A stretch of DNA of 6,711 nt from Candidatus Eiseniibacteriota bacterium (GTDB taxonomy: Bacteria; Joyebacterota; Joyebacteria; Joyebacterales; Joyebacteraceae), in NCBI GenBank assembly GCA_030609605.1, contig JAUWBY010000126.1, forward strand, positions 1 through 6,711. The letters run 5' to 3'. Below the pieces are notes generated by a model, which did not search any database, had not been told where the DNA came from, and saw nothing but the letters and a program-made list of their open reading frames with translations. Positions 5,314-6,711 of this stretch are shown here, piece after piece; within the stretch, counting starts at the first letter, position 1; the number at the start of each line of letters is the position of its first letter. Made by a program: the position numbers and the translations under genes.

Positions 5314-5979
5314 ATGCAGCCCGGCCAGTTCGTTGCCGTAGCGGGAAACATCGGCGTCGGGAAGACTCACCTGACCACGCTCCTCGCGAATCATCTGGGG
5401 TGGCGGGCCTTCTACGAACCGGTCATCGACAACCCGTATCTCACCAATTTCTACGCGGACATGAACAGATGGTCCTTCCATCTGCATGTGTTTTTCCTCT
5501 CCAAGCGGTTCGAGATCCATCGGGAGATGGTGGGATCCGAGGAACCGTGTATCCAAGATCGGACGATCTACGAGGACAAAGAGATCTTCGCAACGACGCT
5601 TCACCGCCAGGGCTACATGTCCGACCGCGATTTCGAGAACTACACGTCATTGTTCGACGCGATGACGAGTTTCTTGAGAACACCGGATCTCGTGATCTAC
5701 CTGAGGGCCGATGTCGGCACACTGATGGAGCGGATTCGGTGTCGTGGAAGAGATTGCGAGCGCGATATCTCCGCCGCCTACCTGGAGGCTCTGAACCGGG
5801 CCTACGAGGACTGGAGCGAGCGGGCCTCTCGGGAGACGCGCGTGATCACCATCGAGACAGACGAACTGAATCTGATCTCAGACGATTCGGCGATACATGA
5901 TGTCCTCAATACGATTGTCACCCAGCTTGAGATCAGTTCACCGGACAGGGAAGCTGCCACGGCAGCACTCGTCGGGTAG
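5314..5979 (+). CDS. Deoxynucleoside kinase (dCK/dGK family), 221 aa
   Basis: Phosphorylates deoxynucleosides (deoxyadenosine, deoxyguanosine or deoxycytidine type) with ATP to start salvage into dNTPs. The P-loop GNIGVGKT is at residues 11-18, followed by the nucleoside-side YEPV motif with E35 and DNPYL. The second family motif QDRTIYED (D82, R83) corresponds to the usual ERS/DRS element. The arginine-rich LID that closes on the phosphates is RIRCRGRDCER (140-150), followed by AAYLEALNRAYEDW, typical of bacterial members. Length is normal for the family (about 200-230). ATG 5314 is supported by GGAG 7 bases upstream. The LID has two cysteines spaced C-x4-C (143 and 148). Substrate preference cannot be read from the sequence. 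The last 20 or so residues are a weakly conserved polar tail. The promoter at 5221 serves it. Confidence 0.93.
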   Translation: MQPGQFVAVAGNIGVGKTHLTTLLANHLGWRAFYEPVIDNPYLTNFYADMNRWSFHLHVFFLSKRFEIHREMVGSEEPCIQDRTIYEDKEIFATTLHRQGYMSDRDFENYTSLFDAMTSFLRTPDLVIYLRADVGTLMERIRCRGRDCERDISAAYLEALNRAYEDWSERASRETRVITIETDELNLISDDSAIHDVLNTIVTQLEISSPDREAATAALVG

Positions 5980-6097
5980 TTCTGAGCGCCAGTGGGTCTC
6001 GGGTAGGCAAGAGACACGTTCGGCTGACAGGAAAGAACAGCTCTGCAATTGGCCGTTCGGCATTCTGATCGAAGTCAACTATCGGATATGAAACAAC

Positions 6098-6124
6098 GAG
6101 TCTCGCCGGTTCTCGGCGGGGCTC
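6098..6124 (+). terminator. Hairpin downstream of the kinase gene
   Basis: GAGTCTCGCCG pairs with CGGCGGGGCTC over 11 positions (two T-G wobbles) with a GTTCT loop. It lies about 120 bases after the kinase stop and directly abuts the next -35 box. Only TT follows, so it is not a textbook intrinsic terminator, but it is the best stop between the two units. The bases between 5980 and 6097 hold no gene, only a weak 5-bp repeat GTCTC/GAGAC at 5996-6015. Confidence 0.55.
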
Positions 6125-6154
6125 TTGACCATTGGTACTCAGTAGTGTTATAAT
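6125..6154 (+). promoter_or_regulatory. Strong extended -10 promoter for the second TlpA-like gene
   Basis: TTGACC (6125-6130, five of six) is followed after 18 bases by a perfect TATAAT (6149-6154), preceded by TGT, an extended -10. Transcription should start near 6161, leaving about 20 nt of leader with GGAGG at 6172-6176. It is the best -10 in the window. Confidence 0.82.
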
Positions 6155-6180
6155 CAACATAGACAGTAGATGGAGGATCC

Positions 6181-6711
6181 ATGACAGGCAGGAGACTAAC
6201 GGGCCTCGTGGGATTGTGCGTGGCTCTTCTCGTGTTGATGGGGACAGATGCGTCATTTGCGGCCCAGAAGAGGGCCGCAGACTTCACGTTGACGAGCATC
6301 ACGGGTGATGATGTCACTCTCTCGGAGCTCCTGAAGGATGGTCCGGTGGTCATCGACTTCTGGGCGATCTGGTGCAAACCGTGCGTGAAGGCTTTTCCTG
6401 ATCTCCAGGAGATCTTTGACAATTACAGAAATTGCGGTCTTATGCTTGTAGCCGTCTCGATTGACGGTCCGCGCACGACCTCGAAGGTGGGGGCGTTCGT
6501 GAGAGCCAAGGGGAACACGTTCGAGGTTGTCCTCGATCCCAGCCAGAAGGTTGCGCGCAAGTACCATGTGACTTCCGTTCCGAGGACAGTTCTTGTGGAT
6601 ATGGATGGGAACATCACCTACGCGGTCACCGGCTACAGGCCGAGCAACCACGATGAGCTTGTCCGGGCGATCGAGGAACTCATCCCGGGCGGTTGCCCTG
6701 ATCCTGCGGAG
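6181..6711 (+). CDS. Exported TlpA-like thioredoxin-fold protein, WCKPC (3' end off the window)
   Basis: Predicted periplasmic thiol-disulfide oxidoreductase of the TlpA/ResA group. Residues 1-27 look like a Sec signal peptide: RR near the start, a hydrophobic core, and a likely cut after SFA. There is no lipobox Cys, so unlike the protein at 3966 it should be soluble or held by its uncut signal. ADFTLTSITGDDVTLSELL leads to VVIDFWAIWCKPCVKAFP with C65 and C68, and VTSVPRTVLVDMDG carries cis-proline P134. GGAGG ends 4 bases before the ATG. The frame is open for 177 codons to the last base with no stop; family members of this type are about 170-190 residues, so little may be missing. It is not closely similar to the first TlpA protein. 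Extra cysteines at C85 and near the C-terminus (GGC) are unusual. Partner unknown. Confidence 0.92.
   Translation, partial: MTGRRLTGLVGLCVALLVLMGTDASFAAQKRAADFTLTSITGDDVTLSELLKDGPVVIDFWAIWCKPCVKAFPDLQEIFDNYRNCGLMLVAVSIDGPRTTSKVGAFVRAKGNTFEVVLDPSQKVARKYHVTSVPRTVLVDMDGNITYAVTGYRPSNHDELVRAIEELIPGGCPDPAE

Noticed and set aside
5229..5900. Long plus-strand frame of 223 codons across the kinase
   Set aside because: Arg/Ser/His-rich shadow frame; the kinase frame has all family motifs and its own ribosome site.
6181..6261. Twin-arginine (Tat) signal in the second TlpA-like protein
   Set aside because: RR is present but the following residues (LTG) do not fit the SRRxFLK motif and the core looks like an ordinary Sec signal.

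Overview
The window comes from the chromosome of a GC-rich bacterium. The lipobox signal peptides, exported thioredoxin-fold proteins and AT-poor coding sequence suit a diderm, probably an uncultured lineage, but nothing here fixes the phylum. Several promoters have near-consensus sigma-70 boxes (TTGACA plus a TATAAT-like -10), so a normal housekeeping sigma factor can be assumed. I see no mobile element, CRISPR array, tRNA or rRNA.

Layout. Positions 1-1032 (minus strand) hold the first 344 codons of glutamyl-tRNA synthetase, driven by a strong divergent promoter at 1128-1099. Serine O-acetyltransferase (cysE) lies on the plus strand at 1322-1957. A lipoprotein with a DUF2914 domain follows (2053-2808) and ends in a strong hairpin (2840-2876). 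A new unit then starts from a TTGACA/TATATA promoter with an AT-rich repeat that could be an operator. It comprises an ArsR-type regulator (3038-3382), thioredoxin (3514-3843), a TlpA/ResA-like lipoprotein (3966-4562), a tiny membrane protein (4603-4773) and a short L,D-transpeptidase-fold protein (4773-5165). A separate promoter at 5221 drives a deoxynucleoside kinase (5314-5979). A hairpin and another strong promoter then precede a second exported TlpA-like protein (6181 to the window end, no stop reached).

How the genes fit together. The middle of the window reads as a thiol-redox unit: a regulator with three cysteines, a cytoplasmic WCAPC thioredoxin, and a membrane-anchored CPPC protein, with a WCKPC exported protein just downstream under its own promoter. 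CysE supplies the O-acetylserine needed to make cysteine.

Main point of interest. The tiny gene at 4603 encodes one transmembrane segment ending in LPRLGMST and then meets an in-frame TGA at 4696. Read through as selenocysteine, it gives a U-x4-C motif. The reading frame then stays open for 24 codons with coding-like third positions and stops in a TGATG overlap exactly at the next gene's ATG. A GC hairpin with a G-rich loop sits at the distance expected of a bacterial SECIS. I therefore propose a small membrane selenoprotein that ordinary gene callers would miss. This is an inference from sequence, and no selenium genes are visible in the window to confirm it.
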